Source: Heterohyrax brucei
Lineage: Eukaryota > Chordata > Mammalia > Hyracoidea > Procaviidae
NCBI GenBank assembly: GCA_028571685.1
Contig: CM053143.1
Span: 135,008,829 to 135,072,828, forward strand
Length of the DNA stretch: 64,000 bases
Reading direction: 5' to 3'
The notes beneath the pieces were generated by a model. The model was given only the letters and a program-made list of their open reading frames with translations, ran no database searches and was not told the DNA's origin. Positions 34,486-44,149 of the stretch are shown piece by piece. Positions within the stretch are counted from its first letter, which is position 1. Each line of letters opens with the position of its first letter. The position numbers and the translations under genes were made by a program.

Positions 34486-35009
34486 TGTTTTAGTCAGATT
34501 TAACAGAAATACCACACGTGAATGGCTTTAAAAAGACAGATGCTTATTCTTACACAGTCCAGTAAGTTGTAAGTGCAAATTCAGGATGTCCACTCCAGGG
34601 GATGGCTTTCCTCCTTGTTGACTCTGGAGGAAAGTCCTTGTATAGCATCAGTCTTTGTTCATGGAGCATCTTGGCGTAGGATCCTCGGGTATGAAGAACA
34701 TGCTCTTCTCCCAATGCTGCTTTTTGGATGGTGTGAGGTTCTCCACTCTGCTTGCTTTTGCCTTTCGTTTCATCTCTTGTAGGATGAAAGGATAAAGCCA
34801 CACTCCAGGGGAACTCCCTTAGCAAGGGTGAGGCAGTCCCACTCTAATCCTCTTTTAACATAATCATCCTGTCTATTAGAGAGAGGCAGAGATCAGGATT
34901 TACAGCATCAGAAAATCACAAAACGGAGAGCAATCACAGATTACCAGGATCCCTGGCCCCACCAAATTACTACACACATTTTTGGAGGAACACAGTTTAA
35001 TCCATGACA
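34486..35009 (-). mobile_element. MaLR-type solitary LTR inside RTE
   Basis: A 524-bp insertion with TG...CA ends. On the minus strand it reads TGTCATGGATTAAACTGTG then TTCCTCCAAAAATGTGTG, GTAAATCCTGATCTCTGCC, then GCAGCATTGGGAGAAGAGCA, GGACTTTCCTCCAGAGTC, and ends with AATAAGCATCTGTC...GTGGTATTTCTGTTAAATC, the order of an MLT1/MST-like MaLR LTR. Flanks ACATC (34481-34485) and GTATC (35010-35014) fit a decayed 5-bp target duplication. No internal retroviral-like region is present. It is younger than the RTE it interrupts. Confidence 0.8.
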
Positions 35010-35977
35010 GTATCTTTCTGGAATTCTTTGCTTTCATCCAGGGTCTATTTGACATTAGCAATGCTATTTCTTGTCTCATATCCTTTTCTGAATCTGGCTT
35101 AAATTTCTGGCAGTTTCCTTTTGGTACATGGCTATAACCACTTTGAACTATCTTCAGAAAACTTTACTTGTGTGAGATATTAATGATATCGTTCTATAAC
35201 TTCCATTTTCATTTGAATCCCCTTTCTTTGGCTTTTCATTGGAATGTGTACAAATATGGATCTCTTCTTGTCAGTTAGCCAGGTAACTGTCTTCCAGATT
35301 TCTTGGCATGGGAAAGTGAGTGATCTCAGTGTTACAAACATTTGTTGAATCACCTAATTTGCTATTCCGTCAATGCCTGGAGCCTTATTTTTCTACAATG
35401 CTTTCAGTGCAACTTGAACCTCTTTCTTCATTACCATCAGTTCCAGATTATACACTATCTCCCCAAATGGTCAAACATCCAATTCTTTACAACATAGTGA
35501 CTCTGTGATTCCTTCCTTCTTTTTTTGATATTCCCTGTGTCATTTGATGCTTTCCCCCATACATCCTTCAGTATTTTAACTCAAGGCTTGAATTTTTTTT
35601 TTCAGTTCTTTCACTTTGAGAAATGCCTAGCATGTTTTTTCCTTTCAATTTTCCATCTCCAGGTCTTTGCACATGTCATTATAATATCTTACTTTGTATA
35701 TTTCATTATAATGCTTTACTTTGTCTTCAGGAAACATTCTTTCAAACTGTTCAGCTCTTTTACTTCATCATTTCTTCAGTTTGCTTTAGTGTCTCAACAT
35801 TCAGAAACAACTTTTAAAGTTCATTTTGGCACCTTTTTTTTTTTTAATTTTTCTTTCCTGTCTTTAACAACCTCTTGCTTTTTTCATGTATGATGTACTT
35901 CCACAAGTCATCTGGTCTTTGGTCATTAGTGTTCAGGCAGCAAATCTATTCTGGAGATGATCTGTATATTTAGGTGG

Positions 35978-36510
35978 TATGGTGGTCAGGATTATGTTAA
36001 CTTGGCTACTCCATATTTGGCTGCTGTATTAAGTGGCAGGGCGGGGTTTGTGGTGGTTCCCCACCCCTCGGCTCTCATCTCCCGACCTTCACTACTACTG
36101 CTAGTCTGCTCACGTAGCCAGCAGCTCCTGCTCTCTTCTTCCAGCATCTGCTTCTGGGACTTGAACTAGCAGCTGTTGGACTCATCAGTCCTTACAGTTG
36201 GCACTTCAGAGTCCTGTTCCCTGATCTGCCTATCCTGGGTTCGCCAGCCTCTGCCGCTTAGCCTTGCCACCAGCTTGGGATCCACTGACCTACACAACCG
36301 GTGATCTAGAACTCTGGTCTCTGACCTGCTGACTTTGGATTCCTCAGCTTCCGTGGTCACGTGAGGCTTGTGCCAGAACTTGGGACATTCAGCTTCTGTG
36401 ATTACTTGAGCTGTTTTCTATATCATTATCTATCTATCTATCTTATAAATCTTTACTTGTACCTGCATGTGTTACTGGTTTTGCTTCCCTAGAAAACCCA
36501 GCCTAAGACA
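35978..36510 (+). mobile_element. LTR-like element inside RTE, 5-bp target duplication
   Basis: A 533-bp insertion starting TATGGTGGTCAGGATTATG, then TTAACTTGGCTACTCC, with a CT-rich middle containing repeated GACTTGAACTAGCAG / CTGACCTGCTGAC motifs, a TATC repeat (about 36425-36444) and TTATAAATCTTTACTTG, ending AGAAAACCCAGCCTAAGACA. Perfect GGTGG duplications lie at 35973-35977 and 36511-36515, and the RTE text continues on both sides. Same family as 1525-1932. Five-base duplications and the end structure suggest an LTR; I give no family name. Confidence 0.8.
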
Positions 36511-36672
36511 GGTGGGATATTTTCAAGGTCATACTTTGGCTTTTGTGAAATTGTTCTAATTTTCATCTGTTTCAACTTAATCTTGCGTAGTGGCAACTGA
36601 ATGTCTATTCCTCACTTGGCCCCTGGCTTTGTTCTGACTGATGACATGGAGCTTTTCCATCATCTGTTTCAA

Positions 36673-38247
36673 CAGACTTACACATTAATAGTATCCAATA
36701 AAATTATTTCTCCCATTTTTATTAAGTTCATAAGAGATTCTTCAAAAGTTACTATACAAAATAAGAATTAAAAAAAAATTTAGTTGGTGATAACATGAAA
36801 ATATGATGCAACCAGATGATTAAGATGTGTATTTTTACTTCACATATACATTTGAATCATTTAAAATATTATTGTAAGCCTATATTCTATTTATTCAGTC
36901 TACAAGCACTATGTAATCCTTATTTTATGCCAAGTGTTGTAGGTAGCATACGCTCTCAGGGAGTCAGTGGTGATTAAGGTGTTGCTCTTACTCAAATGGG
37001 GCCTGAAAAGCTAAACTATGGTATACTTTTAATGTTAAATAAATAAGATAAATAATGTAAAAAACACATAATAAAGTGTAGCTGAAATATTTAGTTTAAT
37101 TATACATTTTACAAACAATAATGTAACATAATAAATCCTTTTTAACGAGTTTTTTCTATCTATTACAGTCAGAGTAAGATGATACAACAGACGTATAAAC
37201 CGAAAGTTGTGTTAGACTAGATACATCTGATTGCTACTACTATATAAGAAACTACCCCCAAATTCAGAAGCAATCTGGGCTACTTTCAGCTGGGAAGCTT
37301 TGCCTCAATCTGCAGCACCTTCTCACTGCAGGTGTGTGGGCTGCCTGCCAGCTAGGACATGCTATTTTTTAAAGTAATGACAAATGTACACTTAAGCAAG
37401 CAGAAATATGTACAGCCTCATAAGGAGTGGGCTCAGAAATATCACCTAGTCACATCTGCCTCACACTAGTGGCCAAAGCAAGTCATGTGGCCAAGCTCAA
37501 AATCAAGAAGCATGGAAACGTGCTTGATTCTATGTCTGATGTTAGAGACAATAAGAAGTCACATTACAAAATGTATGAACAGAAGAGAGAAAACTGACAC
37601 CAATAAGGCAAACTACTACAGTAGAAAGTAAAACTGAAATACCGACTAAAGACTTTAAAGATGGTTCGCAGAGTGGGAGATTTCTGGGTAGGGTCTTGAA
37701 GACTGAATATAAACTTGACCAATGAGACTTGGACTTAAAAATTCAACCTAAGTGGACAAAATGAACACAAACACTGCCTTCTATAAAACATGATATATTT
37801 GAGAAACTGGGTTTAGTAAGATTATTTGAAATTAAAAAAAAAAAAGAAAAGCTGCATGGTATGAAATGAGCCTTGAAACAAATACCTATAGCAAATTATG
37901 ATTAAAGTTTAGGAACTACTCACATTTCTTAGTGTAATAACATAGCACCTGAACTTACTATAGTATCTGAATTGTTCTTTATAAACTGAGAAATAATGTA
38001 ATTGCATGGCGAAAATATCTTGGAAACACACACGATGTGGGTAAAACTGCGCAGAGCCTAACTTAGTGGGTGACCAGTGGTAGAACAATAATCGCAACAA
38101 AACTATGTAAGGAAGCAGTGGGACACACATCGTAGACAGTACTATCACTGCTGAAAAAGACAGATTTTATCCAAAGAGATGTGTAAAATTTAAATACTTA
38201 TCATCAAGTTGTTTTATTTACCCAATTAGTGAACCAGAAAATAAAAA
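36673..38247. other. Gene-free; possible old repeat at about 37220-37520
   Basis: ACTATATAAGAAACTACCCC at about 37240 and GGCCAAAGCAAGTCATGTGG then CCAAGC at about 37471-37496 resemble parts of a mammal-wide LTR-like repeat. TCAGTCTACAAGCACTATG at about 36895-36913 resembles another ancient repeat end. Otherwise unassigned. Confidence 0.35.
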
Positions 38248-38360
38248 TCAAAAAACAAAAAACACGGTGTCCCCAGACATAGACTGCCATATCTTTCTCC
38301 TGCAGAGGTGCTAGTGGTTTTAAACTGCTGGCCTTTTAGTTTGCAGTTGACCACATTATT
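38248..38360 (-). mobile_element. AfroSINE variant fragment
   Basis: Antisense fragment with the CATAGACTGCCATATCTTTC then TCCTGCAGAGGTGCTAG middle, CTGCTGGCCTTTTAGTTTGC and GTTGACCA. Same subtype as 16350-16511; the 3' tail region is largely lost. Confidence 0.78.
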
Positions 38361-38650
38361 CACTTTTATGTCAAGACTTCATAAATCAGTGAAATGGGAG
38401 TTAAAAATATGCCTAGGTATGTAGACTGGAGAGGAATAGGAAAAGTTGGAAGACAGAGTACTGCTAGAATAATTTAGGAAGATAAAACCCTGGCATGGAT
38501 ATGAAGTGTGGTTACAACTGAAGGGTTGTAGTTAAAAGAGAGTACTTGTGGCTTGATAGGATTGAAGAAATTGCAAAAAAAAAGATAGAATTTAAAAAGA
38601 TTTCAGCTCAGGAGCTCCCAGTATGTGTGCTCACAGGGATGATCATATGG

Positions 38651-39336
38651 CTGTTGTTATTGTTAGGTGCTGTCGAGCAGGTTCTGACTCATAGAGACCT
38701 TATGCACAAGAAGGAAACCCTGCATGGTCCTGTGCCATGCCCACAGCTGTTTCTATGCTTAAGCCCATTTTTGCAGCCACTGTGTTGATCCGTCTCCTTG
38801 AGAGTCATCTTCTTTTTCACTGACCTTCTACCAAGCATGATGTCCTTCTCCAGGGATTGATCTCTACTGACGACATGTCCAAAGACATGTCCAAAGTATG
38901 TAAGACTCTGCCTTACCATCTTTGTTTGCAAGGACCATCCTGGTTATACTCCTTCCTGAACAGATTTGTTGGTTCTTCTGGCAGCCCATGGTATGTTCAA
39001 TATTCTTCTCCACAATACTATAATTCAAAGGCATCAATTCTTCCTCTGTCCCCCTTATTCACTGTCCAGCTTTCACATTCATATGATGTGATTGAAAATA
39101 CCATGGCTTGAGTCAGGCATACCTTAGTCTTCAAGGCACACCTCAAGTCTTCGTTACTTTTCAATACTCTAAGAGGTTCTTTGCAGTAGATTTTTTCAAT
39201 GTAATGTGTCTTTTGATTTCTTTACTCTTGCTTCCATGGGCATTGATTATGGAACCAAGTAAAATGAAATCCTTGACAACTTCAATCCTTTCTCCATTTA
39301 TGATGAAGTTGCATGTTTATCATGATGATGTGGTTA
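38651..39336 (-). mobile_element. RTE LINE 3' portion
   Basis: Antisense copy from the tail (TTGTTATTGTTAGGTGCTGT, CGAGCAGGTTCTGACTC) through AGCCACTGTGTTGATCC, AGCATGATGTCCTTCTCCAG and TTGATTTCTTTACTCTTGC to TTTATGATGAAGTTGC. A 12-bp tandem duplication GACATGTCCAAA (38872-38895) makes the conserved YFGHV motif read YFGHVFGHV on the minus strand. The copy ends at the target of the SINE at 39337. Confidence 0.92.
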
Positions 39337-39443
39337 AAAAAAAACCTACTGACATCAATCTCAGACTGACTCATAGTGATCATAGAGGTCAGAGTAGAAC
39401 TGTCCCATGAAGTTTCCAAGGAACACCTGGTGGATTTGAACCA
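39337..39443 (-). mobile_element. 5'-truncated AfroSINE with perfect 13-bp duplication
   Basis: A 107-bp antisense SINE (AAAAAAAACCTACTGACATC ... CAGAGTAGAACTGTCCC ... GGAACACCTGGTGGATTTGA) between perfect copies of GATGATGTGGTTA at 39324-39336 and 39444-39456. The exact boundaries show it lost its tRNA-like head at insertion, as expected for truncated target-primed reverse transcription. Confidence 0.96.
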
Positions 39444-39567
39444 GATGATGTGGTTACTTGACAAAAAGCAATAGAAGGAATGGCAAAGCCTAGAGTTTAG
39501 TTTTGTGTACAATCTGGTCTAGACACAAAGGGCTTATATGGTTAGAAGTATTTATTTGGGTAATCAC

Positions 39568-41355
39568 AATGTTGTTGTTGTTTCTGGGTACCATTGAGTC
39601 AGTTCTGACTCACAGGGATTGTACGAACAACACACTGAAACACTGCCCAGTCTTGCACCATGTCCAAAATAGTTTAAATGCTTAAGCCCATTGTTTCAGT
39701 CACTGTATTGATCCATCTTGTCAAGGGTCTTCCTCTTTTGTACTGACCAAACACTCTACTTGATGGCACTTGGCTGGCCACTCTACCAAGCATGATGTCC
39801 TTCTCCAGGGCCTGATCCCTCCTGACAACATGTCTAAATTATGTAAGATACAGTCCCGACATCTTTGCTTCCAAGGAGCACTGTGGTTGTACATTTTCCA
39901 GAATAAATTTGTTTGTTCTTTTGGCAGTCTATGGTACTTTTAATATTCTTCTCCAACACCACAATTCAAAGGCATCAATTCTTCTTCTGTCTTCCTTGTT
40001 CATTTTCCAGGTTTTGCATGCATATGGTACAACTGAAAATATCAAGACTTGGGTCAGGCACACATTAGTCTTCAAAGTAACATCTTTACTTTTCAATACT
40101 TTAAAGAGGTCTTTTGCAGCAGATTTTCCCAATGCAATGTGTCTTTTGATTTCTTGACTGCTGCTTCCAAGGGCATTGATTGTGGACAAAAGTTACATGA
40201 AATCCTTGACAACTTCAGTCCTTTCTCCATTTACGATGATGTTGCTTACTGGTCCAGTTGTGAGGATATTTGTTTTCTTGATGTTGAAGTGTAATCCACA
40301 CTGAAAGCTGTGGTCCTTGATACTTATTAGTAAGGTTTTCAAATCTGCACTTCCAGCAATGAAGGTGGCATCATCTGTGCCACGCAGGTTGTTAATGAGT
40401 GATCCTATTCCTTATGCCTCGTTCTGCTTTGTATCATCCATCTTCTCAGATTATTTGCTCAGCATATAGATTGAAAATGTATGGTGAAAGGATACAGCCC
40501 TGAGGCACACCTTTCCTGACTTTTAACCATGCAGTGTCTCCTTGGTCTGTTCGCATGACTGTCCTTTGATCCAAATACAGATTCCTTAAGAGCACAATTA
40601 AGTTTTCTGGAATTCTCATTTTCTGTACTGTTAGCCATAATTTACTATGATCCATATAGTTGAATACCTTTACATAGTCAATGAAACACAGGTAAACATC
40701 TCTCTAGTATTCTGTGCTTTCAGCCAACATCTATCTGACATCAGCAGTGATACCCTTGGTTCCACATTCTCTTCTGAATCCAGCTTGAATTTCTGGAAGT
40801 ACTTTGTCAATATAGTGTTGCAGTTGCTTTCGAATGATCTTGAGCAAAATTTTACTTGTATGTGATTGTAACAATATCGTTTGGTAATTTCCTCATTTAG
40901 TTCAGTCATCATTCTTTGGAATGGGCATAAATATGGATCTCTTCCAATCAGTTGACCAGGTATCTGTCTTCTAAATTTCTCGGCATGGATGAGTGAGCAT
41001 CTTCTGCCCTGCATCTGTTTGTTGGAACATCTCAGTTGATATTCCATCAATTTCTAGAGCCTTGTTTTTTTGCCAATGCCTTCAGTGCAGCTTTGACTTC
41101 TTCCTTCAGTTACCATTGCTTGCTGATCATATACTGTCTCTTCGAATGGCTGAATATCAACCATTCTTTCTGATACAATGACTCTGTATTCTTTCCACCT
41201 CCTTTCGATGTTCCCTGAGTCATTTAATATTTTCCCTGTAGAATCGTTCACTGTTGCAACTTGAGGCTTGAATTTTTTCTTCAGTTTTTTCAGCTTGAGA
41301 AATGCAAAATGTATTTTTCCCTTCTGGTTTTCCATTTCCATACATTTTTTAGAAT
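39568..41355 (-). mobile_element. RTE LINE, RT domain to 3' end, best-preserved RT
   Basis: Antisense, about 1.8 kb. Minus-strand peptides in order from the right: IEYQLRCSNKQMQ-like text and IGRDPYLCPF (about 40900-41050); MDHSKLWLTVQKMRIPENLI, LRNLYLDQRTVMRTDQGDTA and WLKVRKGVPQGCILSPYIFN then LYAEQII (40446-40655), which holds the conserved RT GVPQGC(I)LSP and FNLYAE boxes; then C-terminal SSQEIKRHIALGKSAAKDLF and IDAFELWCWRRILKVP (39929-40189). The YADD box is lost (GTDD by translation near 40365). The tail is TTGTTGTTGTTTCTGGGTACC at 39569. A 19-bp micro-insertion lies at 39760-39778. Frame breaks separate the segments, so it is inactive. Confidence 0.94.
39760..39778 (+). mobile_element. 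19-bp micro-insertion with 8-bp flanking repeats
   Basis: TTGATGGCACTTGGCTGGC lies between CACTCTAC at 39752-39759 and CACTCTAC at 39779-39786. Other RTE copies read straight through this site (CTGACCCTCTAC-like to CCAAGCATGATG). The 19 bp match the 3' terminus of the short insertions at 29612 and 46208. Confidence 0.7.
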
Positions 41356-41439
41356 TAGTGAGCACTGTCATAGAACACATGCACTCATCTTCTTGTTTGT
41401 TTTACTGTAGTGGCTTATGTGTTTGAAATTTCTCAGCCG

Positions 41440-41780
41440 CTTAAAACAGCAGCAGGGTTACCCACAGTGGACACATTTCAGCAGAGCTTCCAGACTGAGA
41501 GTGACTAGGGACAAAGGTCTGGTGATCTACTTTCAAAAATTAACCAATGAAAAGCTTGTGAATCACAACAAAGCAATGTCTGAGTTGCCTGCTTTGTACA
41601 GGTTATCAGATCAATTGCTGCAGGAGGAAATCTTTTTGGTAGAGGGCCAGAGAGGACAAGAAGACTCTCTGTGAGCTACACTGGCACAAGAGCTACAACA
41701 GTGGACTTAAACATACTGGAATCACGAAGACAACACATACCAGACAGTTTTTTGTTGCTGTTTTAATACAGTAAGTACCA
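41440..41780 (+). mobile_element. RTE-derived composite fragment (5' and 3' RTE parts)
   Basis: CAGCAGGGTTACCCACAGTGG, TTTCAGCAGAGCTTCCAGAC, then CTACTTTCAAAAATTAACCA then ATGAAAAGCTTGTGAATC parallel the RTE 5' region (compare 24620-24735). After about 41640 the text GAGGGCCAGAGAGGACAAGA, GCTACAACAGTGGACTTAAA parallels the RTE 3' region (compare 27305-27380). The middle of RTE is missing. This may be an internally deleted RTE or a SINE built from RTE ends. Confidence 0.65.
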
Positions 41781-41802
41781 GGGTTACAAGTGTCCAAATT
41801 AT

Positions 41803-41829
41803 CAGCCAGCCAGCCAAGTGCCGTCTGAC
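41803..41829 (-). mobile_element. Possible tail-only micro-fragment
   Basis: CAGCCAGCCAGCCAAGTGCC then GTCTGAC; the reverse complement ends GGCACTTGGCTGGCTGGCTG, like the other GGC-tail fragments. No clear flanking repeat. Confidence 0.5.
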
Positions 41830-41983
41830 AACTATTACTTTCATTTTAATGTTTTCTAAATTTGCCCTCACTTTGAAACACTTGAACTAAACCCTACTTG
41901 CAACAAATTCTTCATCAAAATCACCTTAACTTGCTGTATTTAAAACTTTTAAATATTGAAGTCTCTGAGCCTTTTTTTTTACA

Positions 41984-42148
41984 TAAAAAACAACCAAACC
42001 AAACCCACTGACATCAAGTTGATGCTAACACATAGCGACCATATAGGACAGAGTAGAACAGCCCCACAGAGTTTCCAAGGAGCACCTGGAAGATTTGAAC
42101 TGCTGACTTTTTGATTAGCAGTCTTCGCATTTAACCACTGTGCCACTA
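41984..42148 (-). mobile_element. AfroSINE
   Basis: Well-preserved antisense copy: CAAACCCACTGACATCAAG, GCGACCATATAGGACAGAG, GAGTTTCCAAGGAGCACCTG, CTTTTTGATTAGCAG, ACCACTGTGCCACTAAA. Confidence 0.95.
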
Positions 42149-42389
42149 AATAAGAATCACACACATCTGTTCCAACTTACAAATTACTTATACTACAAAT
42201 TACTTGTAGCAAACTTAGAAATACATCTCTATTCATAAGCCCGGGGCTGCTTTTACGTAACATGACTATGAATGGAATAGACTCAAAATCAACTATCTAC
42301 CTACCTATTAATTAATAGACCAAGTATTTTGCTAAAATTTTGCCTGAATTACCTTGTGTAATCTTCAACACAAAGCTACAGGTAAGATT

Positions 42390-42440
42390 GCCAGCCAAGC
42401 CAAGTGCCTTCATGTCAGGTCTGACTCATGGCAGCCCTAG
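42390..42440 (-). mobile_element. Tail-only micro-retroposon with 9-bp imperfect duplication
   Basis: GCCAGCCAAGCCAAGTGCC, TTCATGTCAGGTCTGACTC, ATGGCAGCCCTAG flanked by GGTAAGATT (42381-42389) and GGGAAGATT (42441-42449). The reverse complement ends GGCACTTGGCTTGGCTGGC, the same terminus as 46208-46280. Confidence 0.78.
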
Positions 42441-42641
42441 GGGAAGATTAGAGACTCATTATAAAGAAAACAAAACAAAACTGAGAGGGGTTAAGCAACA
42501 TCCCAGAGCAATGAATGGCAGAGCACAGAAATGCAGAGGATCTGGTTGTTCTGCTCCTGCTCCTGACCACTCCCTGCCCCTCTCTTACCCAGTTGCAAAT
42601 GTGGGACAAGAGGCCCAAGTGGAAACTGCTCTGAGTGGGAA

Positions 42642-43153
42642 TACAAATGATTAAGTCCAAGTACTTAATTGTTCTAAGTGCTATATCCTTCATTGCTGAA
42701 TATCACTAGCATCACCTTCAAAGGATTTACCTTGGGAAGCTATGCACCTATGCCATTTGTGCATGGTGGAAATTTGGCAAGTTTATGAAATTAATTAGTT
42801 AGTTGTTGTAAGGTAGTTTTCAGCCAGTAAACAGATAACTGTATTGGAACACTCTCCCAGCTTACCTGATCTGGCCCCCAATGACTTTTTTCTTTACCCA
42901 ACGATAAAGGAAATATTGAAGGCAGACATTTGAGGACATTCAGGACATCAAGGGTAATAGGATGACAGCTCCAATGGCCATTCCAGAAAAGGAGTTCCAA
43001 CATGCTTTGAAGTGTGGGCTAGGCACTCACATAAGTGTGTAGCTTCCTAAGGAGAGTACTTTGAAACCGATTATAGTGATATTCAGCAATGAGGTATGTA
43101 ACACTTTCTCTAGGATGAGTTCACAAGCTTAATTAGCAGACTGCACAGACGTA
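42642..43153 (+). mobile_element. Palindromic mariner derivative, copy 2
   Basis: Same organisation as 21883-22458: a left arm AATTGTTCTAAGTGCTATATCC, TTCATTGCTGAATATCACT; a central transposase remnant (TGATCTGGCCCCCAATGACT, TTACCCAACGATAAAGGAAA, TTCAGGACATCAAGGGTAAT); and a right arm ending GAACTCATCC-complement text (GGATGAGTTCACAAGCTTAA at about 43123-43142). The left arm matches the reverse complement of the right arm but lacks about 60 bp of the ...GGAACTCTTTCTGGAATG part present in copies 1 and 3. The internal junction GCATGGTGGAAATTTGGCAA resembles those of the other copies. Confidence 0.82.
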
Positions 43154-43402
43154 GGAATGAAGGAAAAGCTCAAGCGTGGGAGTAGGTAAGATTGTGCTTA
43201 TTAAGTGAACAAAGATTAACTGAGCATTTACCACATGGCCATTTCTGTCTAGGTATCAGAGATAGAGCAGTGAACTCATTAAAAAGAAATTATTAAAATA
43301 AATTTATTTAGAAGAAAATCCTCCAACTTTTTTTTATTATCTAATATATGTCAGATTAGTTTTTCTCATTGATTTGTACTAGACAGTTAAACTATACAAA
43401 AT

Positions 43403-43980
43403 GTTGTTCCTTGTTGTTTTTAGGTGTTGACAACTCAGTGCCATCCTATGTACAGCAAAACATTACCCCGTCCTGCAGCATCCTCACAATCACTGCTATG
43501 ACTGATCCCATTGTGTAGCCACTGTTTCAGTCCTTCTTGTTGAAGGTCTTCCTGTCTTTCACTGACTCTCTGCTTTACCAAGTTTGATGTCCTTCTTCAG
43601 GGACTGGATCCTCCCAACTGTGTGAGGTGTAGTCTTGCCGTCTGTGTTCCTAAGGAACATCATGGCTATGCTTCTTCCAAGATAAATTTGTTAGCTATTT
43701 TGGCAGTACATGGTATATTCAATATTCTTTGCCAACACCATTAATTCAAAGATAACAATTCTTCTTTGGTCTTCCTCATTCATTGTCCATCTTTTACATG
43801 CGTATCAGGCAATTGAAGATATCGTGGCTTAAACCAGTTTCGTCTTAGTCCTCAGAGTGATAGGTTTGTTTTTTAATAACTTTAAACAGGTCTTTTCTGG
43901 CAACTTTGCCCAATATATATTTGATTTCTTGTCTGCTGTTTCCAAGGATGTTGATTGTGGATCTCCATGCACATGAAGTG
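43403..43980 (-). mobile_element. RTE LINE 3' portion
   Basis: Antisense: CTTGTTGTTTTTAGGTGTTG, TAGCCACTGTTTCAGTCC, TCTGCTTTACCAAGTTTGAT, GGCAGTACATGGTATATTCA, TGATTTCTTGTCTGCTG, GATGTTGATTGTGGATC. 5' truncated at about 43980. No open frame of note remains. Confidence 0.9.
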
Positions 43981-44011
43981 ATTTAAAAAACAGCCTGGTT
44001 TAAGCCCAGCA

Positions 44012-44148
44012 CTGGTGGTGCAGCGGTTAAGAGCTTGATCAAACCTACCAGTGACTCCTTGAAAACTCTACAGGGCAGGTGTACCCTGTTCTACAGGATC
44101 AATGAGTTGGAATTGACTAGATGGCAACAGGTTTTGTTTTAGGTTTGA
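44012..44148 (+). mobile_element. AfroSINE with internal deletion
   Basis: AGCACTGGTGGTGCAGCGGT then TAAGAGCTTG is followed directly by ATCAAACCTACCAG, so about 27 bp covering the B-box region is missing. The rest runs CTTGAAAACTCTACAGGGC, TCAATGAGTTGGAATTGAC. Confidence 0.88.
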
Positions 44149-44149
44149 G

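Larger units (their letters stand above)
33442..36672 (-). mobile_element. RTE LINE split by two LTR insertions
   Basis: Antisense RTE from its 3' end (TTGTTTTTAGGTGACC at 33447) through the C-terminal region, RT and linker into late endonuclease (TTGTTCTGACTGATGACATGG near 36635), about 2.2 kb once the two insertions are removed. Plus-strand landmarks: GATCTTTATCAAAGTGCTTCAAAT, CAGATTATTTGTTTAGCATAC, CCTAACTTGCTATTCC-like linker text, TCTTCAGTTTGCTTTAG. Minus-strand peptides such as IKIEEHSLQYRLYFKVKETK and ILLESTTNTHGSSSQEIKRH (33901-34113) match other copies. LTRs occupy 34486-35009 and 35978-36510, and the RTE reads on collinearly across both. Frames are multiply broken. Plus-strand open frames at 35320-35893 are antisense shadows. 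Confidence 0.93.

Noticed and set aside
35320-35893. Phe/Ser-rich open frames, including a 122-residue one
   Set aside because: They are the antisense of RTE linker and RT sequence on the minus strand.
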